A stretch of DNA of 28,074 bases from Nemertoderma westbladi (Eukaryota > Xenacoelomorpha > Nemertodermatida > Nemertodermatidae), in assembly GCA_032718475.1 (NCBI GenBank), contig JAUCBJ010005211.1, positions 1-28,074 on the forward strand, read 5' to 3'. The notes beneath the pieces are model-generated. The model was not told the origin of the DNA. It saw nothing but the letters and a program-made list of their open reading frames with translations, and did not search any database. Made by a program: the position numbers and the translations under genes. Shown in pieces: positions 8,045 through 19,071 of this stretch (position 1 is its first letter; the number at the start of each line of letters is the position of its first letter).

Positions 8045-9552
8045 TTATATTATGGCGTTCATGACTGATTTCATCTGATATTCTTGATTTTCTTCTTTTA
8101 GCATTGAGTTACTATTCTCTAACTTGCAAATTATAGACTGTAGAGCAGCTGTCCCTGCAATGATATCACTCTTTAAGGATTCCAACGTTGTACCCTCCTA
8201 TACGACTTTGTTATAAAATCTTTTCAGCCGCTTTTTGCACTCTTCGGTAAAGCTATTTTCATGGACACATATCATTAATTCGTAAATATCAGTACACTTT
8301 CTTGATCAGAACCCCTTGATTTTAAACCAAGAGTTGCTGATTGAATTGGCGTCATTAAATTCTGAACTTCTCTAAATATTTTTAATACTCTCTGGAATTA
8401 CTATAAAAAATTTGATAAACAATTGGAAATCCACCTCCGGAGATCATAACTGCTGTTGTAGTAAGGTAGTAAGTACCTCGTTATTGGTTGTGACCAAGGC
8501 TTCCGAATAGAGACATAGTAGTGCACCATAATCATTTACGGTTGTCTGCTTGGGGTAGGTATGTCTGTAGTTGATGATATTCCAACGGTTATGACTCTTG
8601 TATCTAACATTGTCAATGTAGATCATTATATCACGAATCTTGTAAGTATTTTCGGTGGTAAATTGCCTGTTGAAAGAGCATAATGTATAGACAGTGTGCT
8701 CAGCAGGGCAAGCTACATGCAATACATAGTGCACATTATCACAATCAGGAAAAGGGATGAGCCTAGAATTGACTATTTCACAGTTACTAGTTATATATTT
8801 GATTAAGTTTGCCTTTATTATGCTATTATCCCGTAGTTGTGTGCAGAAAGATGAGTCAATATAGCAAATATCAGAGTAACTTATCTCTAGTGCACATAAG
8901 AAAGAATCAATAGTGGACGTTTCTATAGGTTCTCCCAACCTCTTTATTGATTCAATGCTTTCGCGACTAACCACAAATGGTGTTCGTGGATTCCTCATAG
9001 GTAGACGAGTTGCTGCTTTTACATTTTCTTCAGTACTGGATTGGCTGTCGTTGTCTGTAAAAATGGAGATAGTGGGTCGTTGTGAAAGGATCAATTCCGG
9101 TAGATGTATCGGAGTAGACTTAGGATTACTAGACACATAGTTATTAATATCACAAACTCTAGTGTGCCATATCCCACCATCATCACCAAAGTCCTGACCT
9201 TCAGCAACATAATTTTGAAAGGAAAAGGATGGTGCATCCACAAGACTCTGCGTGTGCGTAGGCTTATATTCTTCAATTATTTCAAAATCTTTGTTATCTA
9301 TTTCATGTAGAACTCCCTCCGAGGAGGGATTGGTTGGAGAGGAAGATAAATAGACTGCGTCACTAGAATCTTTATCTTTATTTTGTTGAGATAAACTCTC
9401 GCTCAGCTTTTTTTTTCATAAACCTTCAGACGTTCTATCATTACCTTTTTACTTCCAGATTTGATAAGTCCGCGAGATTTCAATTCTTCCCGTAATTCAA
9501 CCACATTCTTAGAGTTCCATTCTTGTGTATTAGATATTATTGAAGTTAATAA
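8045..9552 (-). pseudogene. SAP domain plus Ulp1/C48 protease-like protein, decayed (likely transposon protein)
   Basis: Read on the minus strand. A SAP-type DNA-binding motif comes first at about 9423-9519 (VVELREELKSRGLIKSGSKK, then MIERL). A low-complexity Ser/Asp linker follows, then a C48-like domain in the open frame 8444-9290 or so. In it IDSFLCALE, HYVLHVACP, and PKQTTVNDYGALLCLYSEAL resemble the exosite, catalytic His and Q-x(n)-DCG blocks of Ulp1/SENP proteases. The nucleophile position reads DYG, so Cys is replaced by Tyr (near 8538), and the usual Asp after the His block also seems lost. The SAP part is one frame off; a T-run of nine at 9408-9416 would need ten. Beyond the C48 stop at 8444 the same frame continues through stops at 8372, 8306 and 8198 into a coiled-coil-like tail (LKSDIIAGTAALQSIICKLE) ending at 8045. 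SAP plus Ulp1-like domains are known together in some eukaryotic DNA transposons (KDZ/Zisupton-like); that link is inference. Confidence 0.7.
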
Positions 9553-12045
9553 TTATTTGGTGTAGGCTTGTGTTTTTTTATTTTTTTTTAAATAATTTGT
9601 GAAAAAAAATAATAATAAATAAATAAATAAATTTGTATTCCTCAAGTTAGCTATTTTTCAAAGTAATTAATAATCAAAATTTATCAATATATTATAAATC
9701 GTATTTTTGTGGCAACAATTACGAAATAGCTATTAATTAAAACAAAATTAAATCAGTAAATATACTCTGAGAATTTAGTCACACTCCTCTTATTATGATT
9801 ATTAGAATTACTAGAATTCCGTCTAGTTTCATCATGATCAGTTTCCTCAAAAACCCATATACACCCCTACCTTTAGAATTATTAAACCAAACACAAATTT
9901 TTTAGTTTGATATTTTTTTTACTGTACTTGAACTTTTCTTCCTGGGTTACCAAAATAGCACCAGAAATTATGGTTGCAATGCCAAAAAATATTTTTAACA
10001 ATTTTTATCATGATCAGCTACCTCGAAAGCCCTTATTCCATCAAAATTTTATTTAAAATGACCCCCCCCCCCCCCCCCCCCCCTCTTTGGTAAAGAATAC
10101 CAATACCAGTCTCCCAAGATTTGTTAGTAACGGGAAAACACCGACACTCCCAGTCCCGTCTGTGTTGTGACTGTTAGTAACGGGAAAATTATTACTTGAA
10201 CTGTCTCTGTTGTCTACAATTAAATTATACATTTGATTATAATTATTTGTTATAATATTTGATATCGTTCCGGTAAATTCAATTTGTTTTCTTCTGTTAT
10301 TGGATTAATATAATATCGCTGATACCCCGGAGATCAAAGACATTTTCTAGACACCAAACCCAGGTAGGTTTCTATAGCTAAGCAATATTGATAACCTGGA
10401 CAATTGTGTCAGATTTATGTGTGGTGTCTTGCCTCTAACTCAATAATTATTTAATCTATGGCGATATTTCTTACCTGTAATGCAAGTGAAGCTCTTAATA
10501 TTAAGGCCATGATTGAGAGTTGTCATAAATTAAATACCATAGCTATAATAATATAAACAGATACAGAATAGTTGCAATACGTTTCCCCTAAAGGGAAACA
10601 CAATCGCCAGACTTGAGGCCTACGTAAATAATTAGTCAGACATTTAATTATTGTATTGTGCCGCCACACCCTCCGGTACAGTATATTAGCGAAATAAGAT
10701 GATCAATTACCGTTATAGACTGAGCGAAACATTGAGCAAATCAATACAATTGTGGGGAAGAGGGGATAAAAGTGATTCACTAGAACGGCCTTCCATTAGA
10801 AGGTACACTAGCGCCCTACCGTTTAAAGTGTTTCAGACTGGGTTTACTCTCATTCTTGTGTGCTCTACAAAACAATAGGAAATAGTCAAAATATATAAAA
10901 TAGAGGTTAAAAACGTCTTTTTTTCATCAAATGCGCTAACAGTGACATACAGTACCTTCCATGTTTGCATAGCAGAATAGAATGTAACGAAATAATTTTT
11001 TATACAAACTGAACTTTGTAATCTAGTTAATCATTTACAATAAGATGATATAGCCCAACTAACAGGTCCTACATTTGCTCTATAAATGGACTCATTGTTC
11101 ACGAAATTTCCTCTTCTATGCAGTATAATTGCTGGTATTTTAATTAGTCGCCAAATTAATTTGGGAAGACTTTCTCTGTTATAGTGTCAGGAAAGTAGTC
11201 CGTGTGGTTTAGATAATCATGGTCTGTGGTAAATGACGTCACAAATGTTACCCAACAATACCATCCTGTTAATATTTCACCAAATAACAGTAACCATCTC
11301 AAAACTAAATGCAGTCTTATTTGTCCCTAAGCAAGACACTTCATGCATTAGTGCTTACGGAAACCCAAGGTACAATAGGAACCTGGCTTATTCTGGAAGA
11401 ATAATTAAAGGGTAGGATATGGAGTTATGCAGTGGCCAACCTTAGGAGTTACTATGGCGCCATCCTTACCTTAAAGGTAACTGCCATGAGAGAGGAGCCT
11501 TAAGGTTGCCTCTTTTTGTGTTTCACGCCGTCACATTTACTTGACTATACTTTTAGTTTAATAAACGTTGACTGCCTAAACTGTAAATATAAATTTAAGA
11601 TTCAACCTAAAGACTTGGTCCGGAAGGGAACCCAGTACTTTCACATCCTAATTCTGCGCTTTACAAAGTCAGATATTGGTGAAAGAGTTCAAAGATAAGC
11701 TTTCAGTAAACTTCAACAAGAATTAGGCCTACAGTACATTCTTTTTGAGGGTACCTCAACAATATCTCCTCACCCACGTCAACTAATACCAAAACAAAGT
11801 GAGTAACAACAGCGATGCATGGTGCAGGAGAATTCTGAAACCTCCATATTGAAATTATTGACATGTTACTCATATTACGCTTTACCGGTATACAGTATAG
11901 AATCTGTAAAGTAGTTCTTTTAAAAAAACAAAAATTAAACTGTAACCTCTGCCCTGACTTGTTTATTGTTTCGGTTAGAATAGATTAAAACAGTAGGCCT
12001 AACATATTCCTTTACCTCAATAGATAAATTAACATTAATAAGCTC
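9553..12045. other. 2.5-kb AT-rich spacer without recognisable gene
   Basis: Contains a 22-base C run at 10062-10083. A direct repeat of TTAGTAACGGGAAAA lies at about 10112 and 10173. Around 11454-11490 there is a short ACCTTAAAGGT palindrome. Open frames here are 60-70 codons at most and show no domain or splice context. Confidence 0.5.
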
Positions 12046-12710
12046 TTGTTTAATATTGTGAATTACGTGGAGAGGGCTGCTAAGGAAGTTGAATTGAATA
12101 TAAATGTTACCAAAACCGAATTCATGACTTTTAATGTTGATGGATGCTTAACAACAATCGATAATAATCAACTAAGGAAGTTTGACGACTTCCAGTACTT
12201 TTGGGTCATGGTTAGAGAGCAGCAAAAAAGACATAGAAGTTAGGAAAGCAAAGGCAATGGTTGGGTAGCTCTATTAAAAAAGACTATTTTTTCCGAGCCA
12301 CAATGGGAAGTGTACTTGTGTAAGACATGGACACTGACGAAATTACATGAAAAACTAATTAATGGTTGCAACATAAAACTACTAAGGGCACCCCTAAACA
12401 TCAGCTGGAGACAACAAATGACAAACCCCGATTACCACCTGTATCAACCACCCTCCGAGAACGCAGATTAAGATTCAGTGGGCCCTGCTGGAGAAGTGAA
12501 TACGAGGTCATACCAGATCTACTTTTCTGACAACCAACACATAGATACAGTACCCATGGACAACCGGCTATGACAAATATAGACCAACTTCAAGGGATAC
12601 TTTACTTGGGAGAAACGAAATGCGACAACTATGAAGAATCGGGAAGCCTGTAAGGATCTCATTTCCACAGTTAGAATTCACTCGACCTAGTAGTAGTACC
12701 AGTAGCAGGA
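12046..12710 (+). pseudogene. Degenerate LINE reverse-transcriptase C-terminal remnant
   Basis: The first 60 or so codons contain AKEVELNINVTKTEFMTFNV and QLRKFDDFQYFWVMV, the segment that follows the FADD box in non-LTR reverse transcriptases (K-T-E/K, then D-D-F-K/Q-Y-L-G-like). After a frameshift near 12210 the reading continues with KKDIEVRKAKA. Further scraps LLRAPLNISWRQQMTN (near 12380-12424) and TTLRERRLRFSGPCWRSEYE (near 12448-12507) belong to the C-terminal region of a widespread invertebrate LINE family. These differ from the LINE at the right end of the window, so it is a separate, older insertion. Stops and frameshifts show it is dead. It lies about 95 bp upstream of the transporter gene, so it may sit in that gene's promoter or 5'UTR region. 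Confidence 0.75.
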
Positions 12711-12803
12711 ATTAGTGTATCCGATGATGTAACTAAATAGAAAATTATAAATAATGTACAGTTAGGTATAGTACTGTAAGTGATTAACCTATTACCGTTA
12801 TTT

Positions 12804-14177
12804 ATGAGTAAACCAATGGCTAAACCCGAACAAGATCAACTGGGAGAGGAACTGGAAGTGGAACTGGCACATGTTGGTTCCGTATCTGATAAGCAGCCGA
12901 TATGTGGCGAGCCAACACAGTCCTTCTCGAAGAGACTGATACTGTTAGGAGTGATGTTGGTGACCCTCCAAGTAACGCCGGGGTGGTGTGTAACTCTGCT
13001 AGAATCATTCTTTCCACTCGTGGTCCAACCTCGGAACTGGCCTAACTCTCTAATAGGAGCCCTATTTACTATTTTCTCAGTAGCCAGAATCATTATCTAT
13101 ATATTCTTCACACACAAGATTAACAGTTGGGGGACCCGGATATCTGTTGGGTTACTCGGAACATTTGGCGCTGCCTCACTTCTCTGTTTCGGGTTCGTCC
13201 AATACGTCACCAACAACATTGGCTACATTATTCTATGCTTCACTCTCAGAGTATTCGAAGCAATAGGCCTCAATATCGGCTGCATCTACGGTTACAGTCT
13301 ACTAATGGATTTGTTTCCAAAACATAGGACTTTGGTTACCGGCCTATCAGTTATTGCTTCTAGTCTAGGCAACGCTATTGGACCGACAGTTGGTGCTTTG
13401 TCCTACGCTAACATCGGTTTCCAAGCAACGTTTATCATACCTGGGGTGTTGTTCGGCCTACTTAGCCTCTACTGTTGTTTGGAATCACAACCCAGTCTAC
13501 TCGATAGAAGCAGTTCAAACGAAAACAGACCGACTTATTGGAGTCTATATAAAAATTTTGGAATTTCCATTCTGGCTATCCTCCAATCTTATATTAAAGG
13601 ATGCTCTATGTTTTATACGTCGAATTACGCTTTACACCTGTTCCGTGTTTTCCGCAAAAATCAGAACCAAATCGGTGGTATTTTTGCGATTTATCCTGTA
13701 GTTTCATCTGTGGTCGGATTATCAGCCACTTTTGTGATGCAGAAATACCCCCGACTTAACCCAATATACCCTACCGCTCTGGGTTATGTATTGACTCCGG
13801 TTGCTATGCAACTACTGGGTCCCACCAATGGTAACGAAGAATTGTCAGAATTTGTGTTATCGCTTATGGGATGTTTTCTCATTGGTCTAGCCAGCGGATT
13901 GACACGCAACCCGGGTCTAGAGATGCAGACACGGATCGCACTGGGTCCAGGGGGTTGCCCAGACAACGTAGACACTAGGACTCTACTACAGACGGGCTTC
14001 AAGATTACCTTCTCCATAGGGAACATTGGGGGACCTATCTTTGGTGGTCTTCTCACCGACTATTACGGTTTCCCTGTTACCAGCTGTATTTTCAGTCTGT
14101 TCGGCCTGCCAATTATTGTAACACTCTTAATTCATATGGCAGTAGATAAAGTAAAGGGTTGGAATATTTATTTCTAA
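12804..14177 (+). CDS. 12-TM major facilitator superfamily transporter (SLC18B1/VMAT-like)
   Basis: A 457-residue frame with no intron. The ATG at 12804 is the first in frame after a TAA at 12777, so the start is well bounded. A cytosolic N-tail of about 44 residues with acidic patches precedes twelve predicted membrane spans (about 45-70, 82-103, 112-134, 140-163, 176-196, 206-225, then after a loop 253-274, 290-311, 321-338, 347-366, 398-416, 424-446). TM5 carries GNAIGPTVGA, the antiporter motif C pattern (G-x3-GP-x2-G) typical of 12-TM proton-coupled exporters and vesicular amine carriers. TM4 carries an Arg in LRVFEAIGLN, as in motif B. TM11 has GNIGGPIFGG in the matching place. It is thus most likely a proton/solute antiporter in the plasma or vesicle membrane; the substrate cannot be read from the sequence. 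SLC16-like carriers are a weaker alternative. No break is visible, and the lack of introns is unusual for a metazoan transporter and could reflect retroposition. Confidence 0.85.
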   Translation: MSKPMAKPEQDQLGEELEVELAHVGSVSDKQPICGEPTQSFSKRLILLGVMLVTLQVTPGWCVTLLESFFPLVVQPRNWPNSLIGALFTIFSVARIIIYIFFTHKINSWGTRISVGLLGTFGAASLLCFGFVQYVTNNIGYIILCFTLRVFEAIGLNIGCIYGYSLLMDLFPKHRTLVTGLSVIASSLGNAIGPTVGALSYANIGFQATFIIPGVLFGLLSLYCCLESQPSLLDRSSSNENRPTYWSLYKNFGISILAILQSYIKGCSMFYTSNYALHLFRVFRKNQNQIGGIFAIYPVVSSVVGLSATFVMQKYPRLNPIYPTALGYVLTPVAMQLLGPTNGNEELSEFVLSLMGCFLIGLASGLTRNPGLEMQTRIALGPGGCPDNVDTRTLLQTGFKITFSIGNIGGPIFGGLLTDYYGFPVTSCIFSLFGLPIIVTLLIHMAVDKVKGWNIYF

Positions 14178-15093
14178 TGAACAATATTAACATAAATTGA
14201 CAAAATTATTTATTACTTGGGCAATAATTCGAACTATTTTTTTTACATTCTCGAAGCATTCTATTTACCGAGCGCGCCGGCCGGCGAGGTTAATAAAGTG
14301 CCGAGAGAATATCGAACAAAAAGTTCTAAGTTTTTTCCCTGGTAAAAAGTTATATTAATCTTAAATTGTAGATAGAGCAATAAAAGATAGCGCAATAGAG
14401 TTTTACAAAATAAATTGAACTGTAGTATTTTATTCCAAAATTGTAACATTACTCAATGTCGTTAGTATTAACAGCGAGTTGTTATTTAGCACTTTACAAC
14501 TTTAGAGGACATTCCAGTATTGTATAGCCGTCTACATTTTGTATTGTATTTGGTGTATTATTATTTATGTAATGTCCCGACGGCGAGCTGTAAAGTTACG
14601 CTGTCATGGTTACCACATAGACTAACTACCATATAATATCACATACTACCATATACTACAATACTACCATATACCACATAAACTATATAATTGCCGGACA
14701 GCCATATTGGCTTCTTACTGCATTACCTGCCGGTAGCTATTAATAACCGGTAGCTATAAACTATTAACATGGCTCCAAACGCCACCATAAATATAAGCTA
14801 ACTTTTTTATAACATAATTATATTTATTTGTGTGGAATTAATTTCGCACTACCAAATCGCCAAGGCGACATATTTTCTATCTTTATATCGCAGTGCGACA
14901 TTATTTCTCAGTATGTCCCTACGCCATACATTTTACTATGTATTTCCAGTATATCGAGTATGTCACCGCGGCATTGATAGGTTGTTCTAGAATGTTTTAG
15001 TGCATAACTACAAATAATTCCCCAGAAATAAATAAAATTAGATTTGTCATTGTGGCTGCCGGACTAATAGTTCACAATTTTATGAACAATGAC
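14178..15093. other. 3' flank of transporter gene; AT-rich, no gene seen
   Basis: A possible AATAAA lies at about 14409 in ACAAAATAAATTG. A 12-bp palindrome (CGCCGGCCGGCG, 14275-14286) stands out in the AT-rich background. Loose repeats of ACTACCATATA-type words occupy about 14620-14690. Confidence 0.45.
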
Positions 15094-16041
15094 GTATATA
15101 CACCATGTCCCGTAATATAGTGTCATTTCCTGATGATACGGACGCCCCACCCCCCCCCCCCCCCCCCCCTTCCCCAGATTTCTCTACAAATCTTTATCAT
15201 ATGTTTTGAAATTTGAAACACAACTATAATTCCACTCACCGTCGTTGACCCCATGAAGTCGGAATTTTCGATTTTGCCTTTAATTTTTTTTTATAAGCGT
15301 TTTAAAAAGTTTCTTTTGCGAAATCGCACCCTCCGTATCGTGGCCATTCTTCACATTAGTCGTATTTTTTTCATAACATTAAACAGCTTACGTTGCAAGG
15401 ATTCCAAATATGTAACAATATTTGAATTTCGTTGGGAAACAGCTGAGATATAGGCGTTCAAATATTGCAAGAAGGGTCATTCGCTGTAGGCCATTTATTT
15501 TATCAAATAAATACACAAACTTGTAGAATGTGTTATTTATTTTATGAGTTGGTTGGCAACAGGGTATTCCTATCCAATAGATATATTGTGTAGCTATTCA
15601 TACATAAACAAAATGTTCCAGAACATTGTGTGTTTATTAATTAGAATAAATGGCCTTCAACGAACAATAATTCTTGCAATCTTTGAACTCCTATATCTCA
15701 TTTGTTTCTCAACGAAATTCAACCATTGTTACATATTTGGAATACTTGGAACGAAAGCTTTCTAATGATATGAAAAAATTACGACTAATTTTAAGAATGG
15801 CCATGATACGGAGGGTGCTATTTCGCAAAATACACTTTTTTAAAACGCATATAAAAAAAATTAAAGACAAAATCGAAAATTCCGACTTTATGGGGTCAAC
15901 AACGGTGAGTGGAACTAGTTGTGTTTCAAACTTCAAGCAATATGATAAAGATTTGTCTAAAAATCTGGGGGGGGGGGGGGGGGGTCCGTGTCATCAGAAA
16001 ATGACACTATATTACGGGTCGTGGTGTAATATAATATATAC
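15094..16041. mobile_element. Foldback element, about 0.95 kb with ~400-bp inverted arms
   Basis: The left arm, about 15094-15490, is a close reverse complement of about 15640-16041. Matching blocks in order from the outside are CCCGTAATATAGTGTCATTT, a 19-base C-run (15151-15169) facing an 18-base G-run (15967-15984), CAGATTTCTCTACAAATCTT-like, GTTGACCCCATGAAGTCGGA-like, AAATCGCACCCTCCGTATCG-like and TTGGAATAC/GATTCCAA. The arms differ by scattered substitutions and small indels. The roughly 150-bp centre is AT-rich and unique. No transposase is encoded. Ends read GTATATA...TATATAC; a target duplication is not certain. Confidence 0.85.
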
Positions 16042-16080
16042 AATCATTTCGTAATGTTACAATTTTGGAATAAAACTACA

Positions 16081-16216
16081 TACATACTTGTTGCAAAGTA
16101 CTTTACAATGTTCTGATCCTCGTGGCTTTATTTTCACTCACTCACTAACGTTCGTTCGTGTAACAAAGCACTCAGATCATCACACTGTAAAGTGCTACTT
16201 TATACACAAGTATGTA
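16081..16216. repeat. Imperfect inverted repeat, ~40-bp arms
   Basis: TACATACTTGTTGCAAAGTA... at 16081-16118 pairs imperfectly with 16175-16216 (ending ACACAAGTATGTA). Both arms carry a CTTTACA/TGTAAAG block and end inward at GATC. The loop holds TCACTCACTCAC and GTTCGTTCGTG. It sits 40 bp outside the larger foldback element. Confidence 0.6.
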
Positions 16217-17957
16217 AATAGTTATTGCTATATGGATTCCATAGTTACTGCGAGTCCAATTATTGAACTCGTCAACTCCCGATGCTGCGTTACTCAATGT
16301 TAAATAATTTAGAGTTTTTTTTAGTGTTATAATTTAATATTTATTACGTAACTAAAAGTAATTATAATTAAATAATAAAATAATTATTAAATAGTGTATT
16401 TATTATTCATTTGGTGTGTTTTTGTATTGAGTTAAAGAATCCACTATTTGAAATTCTTACATGGCGGAAATTGATTCAAAACAAGTTAATTCATTATTCT
16501 AGAATAATATTTATTTATCTCAAACAGTACAGTTGTTAGCTATAAAAACAAATCGCAATTTTTAGTTAAATTAGAAATCCCGTAGCTTTTTTATAAAGCA
16601 AACAAAAAATACACATTTTATATTAGATTGTGGATCGAAATGGGACGTGGTTCGCCATGTGCGACTATATAGAATTCATAGATAACGGCACCACATGCTG
16701 TAGTCAACTCAACTTTTGAAATAATATTAATTTCATTGCTTACTCGGCAAATATCTTTGGTGTTCGTGGTACCACAATATTTACTACTGCTGTTCCATCT
16801 GCGTTGAGTACATCATATAGGCGTTGTCTTTGAAAGATTTGCTTTACTCCTTTATTTATTTTTTTTTTCAAATACTGAACCGCGCAATATGTTTAGGGGA
16901 TTTCTTGATTCGAAAATGTTTCACTTTTGGTATATTTTAGAAGATTGTGACCCTGATTCTGGTAGACTCCTAACCTTACCAAATAATTAGCAGGTGTGTA
17001 ATTGGTAACAGGCACAGGGTAGAAAGTGAAGGTATCGTACTTGTGTACACATAACAATTTTTACCATAGATTCCATGGCAACAACGCAATTATAAAATTT
17101 CTAGAATCACTTCGAACATTGATCGTAATCAACCTTATAAGAAGTGATTGAGAATATATAAAATTTAAGTCACATAATAATGTTATTTAAATGTAAAAAG
17201 CGACTTGAACACAATGATACAGGAAACAGGTAGATTATAATACACATTAAAGTAAACATAATACCCATCTGTGTAAGCGGATTCAATTCCCTGCACTACC
17301 CAGCGGAAAATAGGGAAAGTGGCTTTTTACCAATTATAGTTGGCTAGGTGACATTAGTAATATAATGTCACCTAACAACCAACGTAGGCAATACTCATTG
17401 CCAGCCACAATCAGAGTTGATAGGCCATAAACCATCTCAAGGGGACAAAGGGTCTAGCAAGTGGGGATAATGGCAGCAAGGAGATATTAATACTGTAGGA
17501 TAGCCAATGATGGGACAGAATACCATCTGATTGGAGTGCATTCATTGGCCAGGCCATGTAGAGCAGTAGGAATATTCAATATGTGTTGGTAATATAACCA
17601 TTGCATTTATTGCTTGTAATTCAGTTGGTATTTGTAGAGCTGTGGGACCAGGACGGTTTTAACCCTCGTCATTAACCGTGCTATTATTATATTCTGATTG
17701 TGCTATTATTATATTCTGACATTACGAACAACTGCCGCTAAAACTCAATTGGTTTTTATTCAACCGGCCTTCGGCCTTACAGATTCAGATATAAGCCTTT
17801 CAGCAGCCTACGGACGCGGCGACGCGTATAGCCCGATAAGCGAACACATCCGGTTGGGATTCCCTCGCCAACTCAGAAATCCCTTCACAGTTAAAACCTC
17901 GAGTCAACACCCATTCAAACTCAAAGAAACTGTAACAACAGCCAACGACACATAACG
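16217..17957. other. AT-rich spacer leading into the Pao element
   Basis: No gene is recognised. A perfect hairpin lies at 17345-17374. A 22-bp unit (TGCTATTATTATATTCTGA core) is duplicated at 17679 and 17701. From about 17640 base composition shifts towards higher GC, so the 5' noncoding end of the Pao element may begin here. I could not match any part of it to the 3' flank, so no 5' LTR is called. Confidence 0.45.
17345..17374. repeat. Perfect hairpin, 12-bp arms
   Basis: TAGGTGACATTA and TAATGTCACCTA are exact inverted repeats around a 6-base loop (GTAATA). No T-run or gene end is adjacent, so there is no reason to call it functional. Confidence 0.6.
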
Positions 17958-19055
17958 ATGAGCAAACAACAGTCGCCCCAAGGTCCAGAGGGAGAAGCGA
18001 GCCCGCTGCGTACTCCAAGCGATAGAGATCAATGGATCCAGGAGGCAGCGACAAGGCTGCACCGGCCCGCCACACCGGATTCGGTGCAGAGAGAGGAATC
18101 GGAGGTCGAAGAGGACAGTGGCCGAGTATGAGGGGAAGAGGGACGCGAGTCAGCGCGAGATCAGAGGGGCGAACGAGGTACCAGTGTCGCCGGCCAACCA
18201 GTGGCCGAGGTTGGCGAGCGGCCCACCGGAACAGCAATGGTGGGGCCGACGGGCCGACGGACTGTTCGAATTGTGGCGATCCGAGGTAATACCACCTCGT
18301 ATAGTGTACGTAGGGCCCTATCTAGTAGATGCATGGGGGATTAAGATAGTGGGATGGGCGGATCCGCACGACGCCAAACCCGAGGTTAACCCCGAAGATT
18401 CGGTCTCATCGGTTAGTAGAAATGTTAGCAAGCACGGCAAAATTAGTAGAACGAACATGCGACGGGACTCCGTCGCAACTGAAAAGTCCGCTCCATCCTC
18501 CGCAAAAGCAAGAATGGTGTTAGAGATAGATCTGGCGTGTCAGCTAGACATGGTCGCATTAGATCAAAAGGAACTAAAGAGACAGCTGGATGAGGGGACT
18601 GCATTGCTGGAAATGGAAAGGGAACTAGCGAGAGAGTGTAAAGAAAGGGCCAAGAAAGTGGCGAAAATATTTAGAGAGCGTGAGGAGAGAGAAGAGAGTG
18701 AGCGTGAGGAGCGGGAGGCGAGAGAAGAGAACGAGCGCAAAGAGCGGGAAGCAAGGAAAGCTGCGTTGATTGAGAGAGAAGTGAACGAGCGCAGAGAGCA
18801 GGAGGCGAGGGAGGCAGAGTTAGCTGATCAGAGTGTTAGAGAGGACAGAGAGAGAGAGAGGGGGCGGGTAAACGAATGAGGGATGATATGCATACCCTGT
18901 TGAGGGGGTTGATGCAGTATCAGGCGAAGCAAAAATGCCGATTAGAACTGGCGAAAATGGGTTTATCAGAGAGCGAAGCTGGTTCGGGAAGTATTTATGA
19001 GGAACCAGGGGTGATTGAAACCTTTGTTAATACCCCACTTATAGGTACCGGATGA
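17958..19055 (+). pseudogene. Pao 5' ORF: N-terminal Gag-like region with charged coiled coil
   Basis: An ATG at 17958 opens 57 codons (MSKQQSPQGPEGEASPLRTP...) ending TGA at 18129. A +1 frame then runs from about 18118 to 18879. It has a globular-looking patch near 18220-18370 (EQQWWGRRADGLFELWRSEV, then PPRIVYVGPYLVDAWG). After this comes a long Arg/Glu-rich helix (about 18505-18870) of REREE/EREAREE type, a strong coiled-coil candidate. The last piece, 18876-19055 (ATG overlapping the previous TGA), starts MRDDMHTLLRGLMQYQAKQK. The three pieces probably formed one protein before frameshifts. Function is presumed structural, by position before Gag; no named domain was recognised. Confidence 0.55.
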
Positions 19056-19071
19056 CAGTCCCAGAACTGGT

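Noticed and set aside
9091-9310. Short frames on both strands over the SAP/C48 gene
   Set aside because: They overlap the longer minus-strand frame with recognisable SAP and C48 motifs, and look like frame shadows.
10062-10083. Poly-C tract as a functional element or assembly gap
   Set aside because: Similar C/G runs of 9-22 bases occur throughout the window, in both elements and spacers, so this one is not special; run lengths are not reliable.
11233-11698. Two plus-strand frames of 60 codons
   Set aside because: They are of the length expected by chance in this sequence, with no domain, splice signals or repeat structure.
13784-14056. Minus-strand 90-codon frame inside the transporter gene
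   Set aside because: It is a shadow of the 12-TM coding frame and has no domain of its own.
17640-17790. Possible 5' LTR beginning TGTGGGACC and ending in CA
   Set aside because: The only resemblance to the 3' flank is the first six bases; without a matching second copy it cannot be called an LTR.
17800-18237. Minus-strand 145-codon frame
   Set aside because: It is antisense to the start of the Pao ORF, is Pro/Leu/Arg-rich as expected from a GC-rich shadow, and has no domain.
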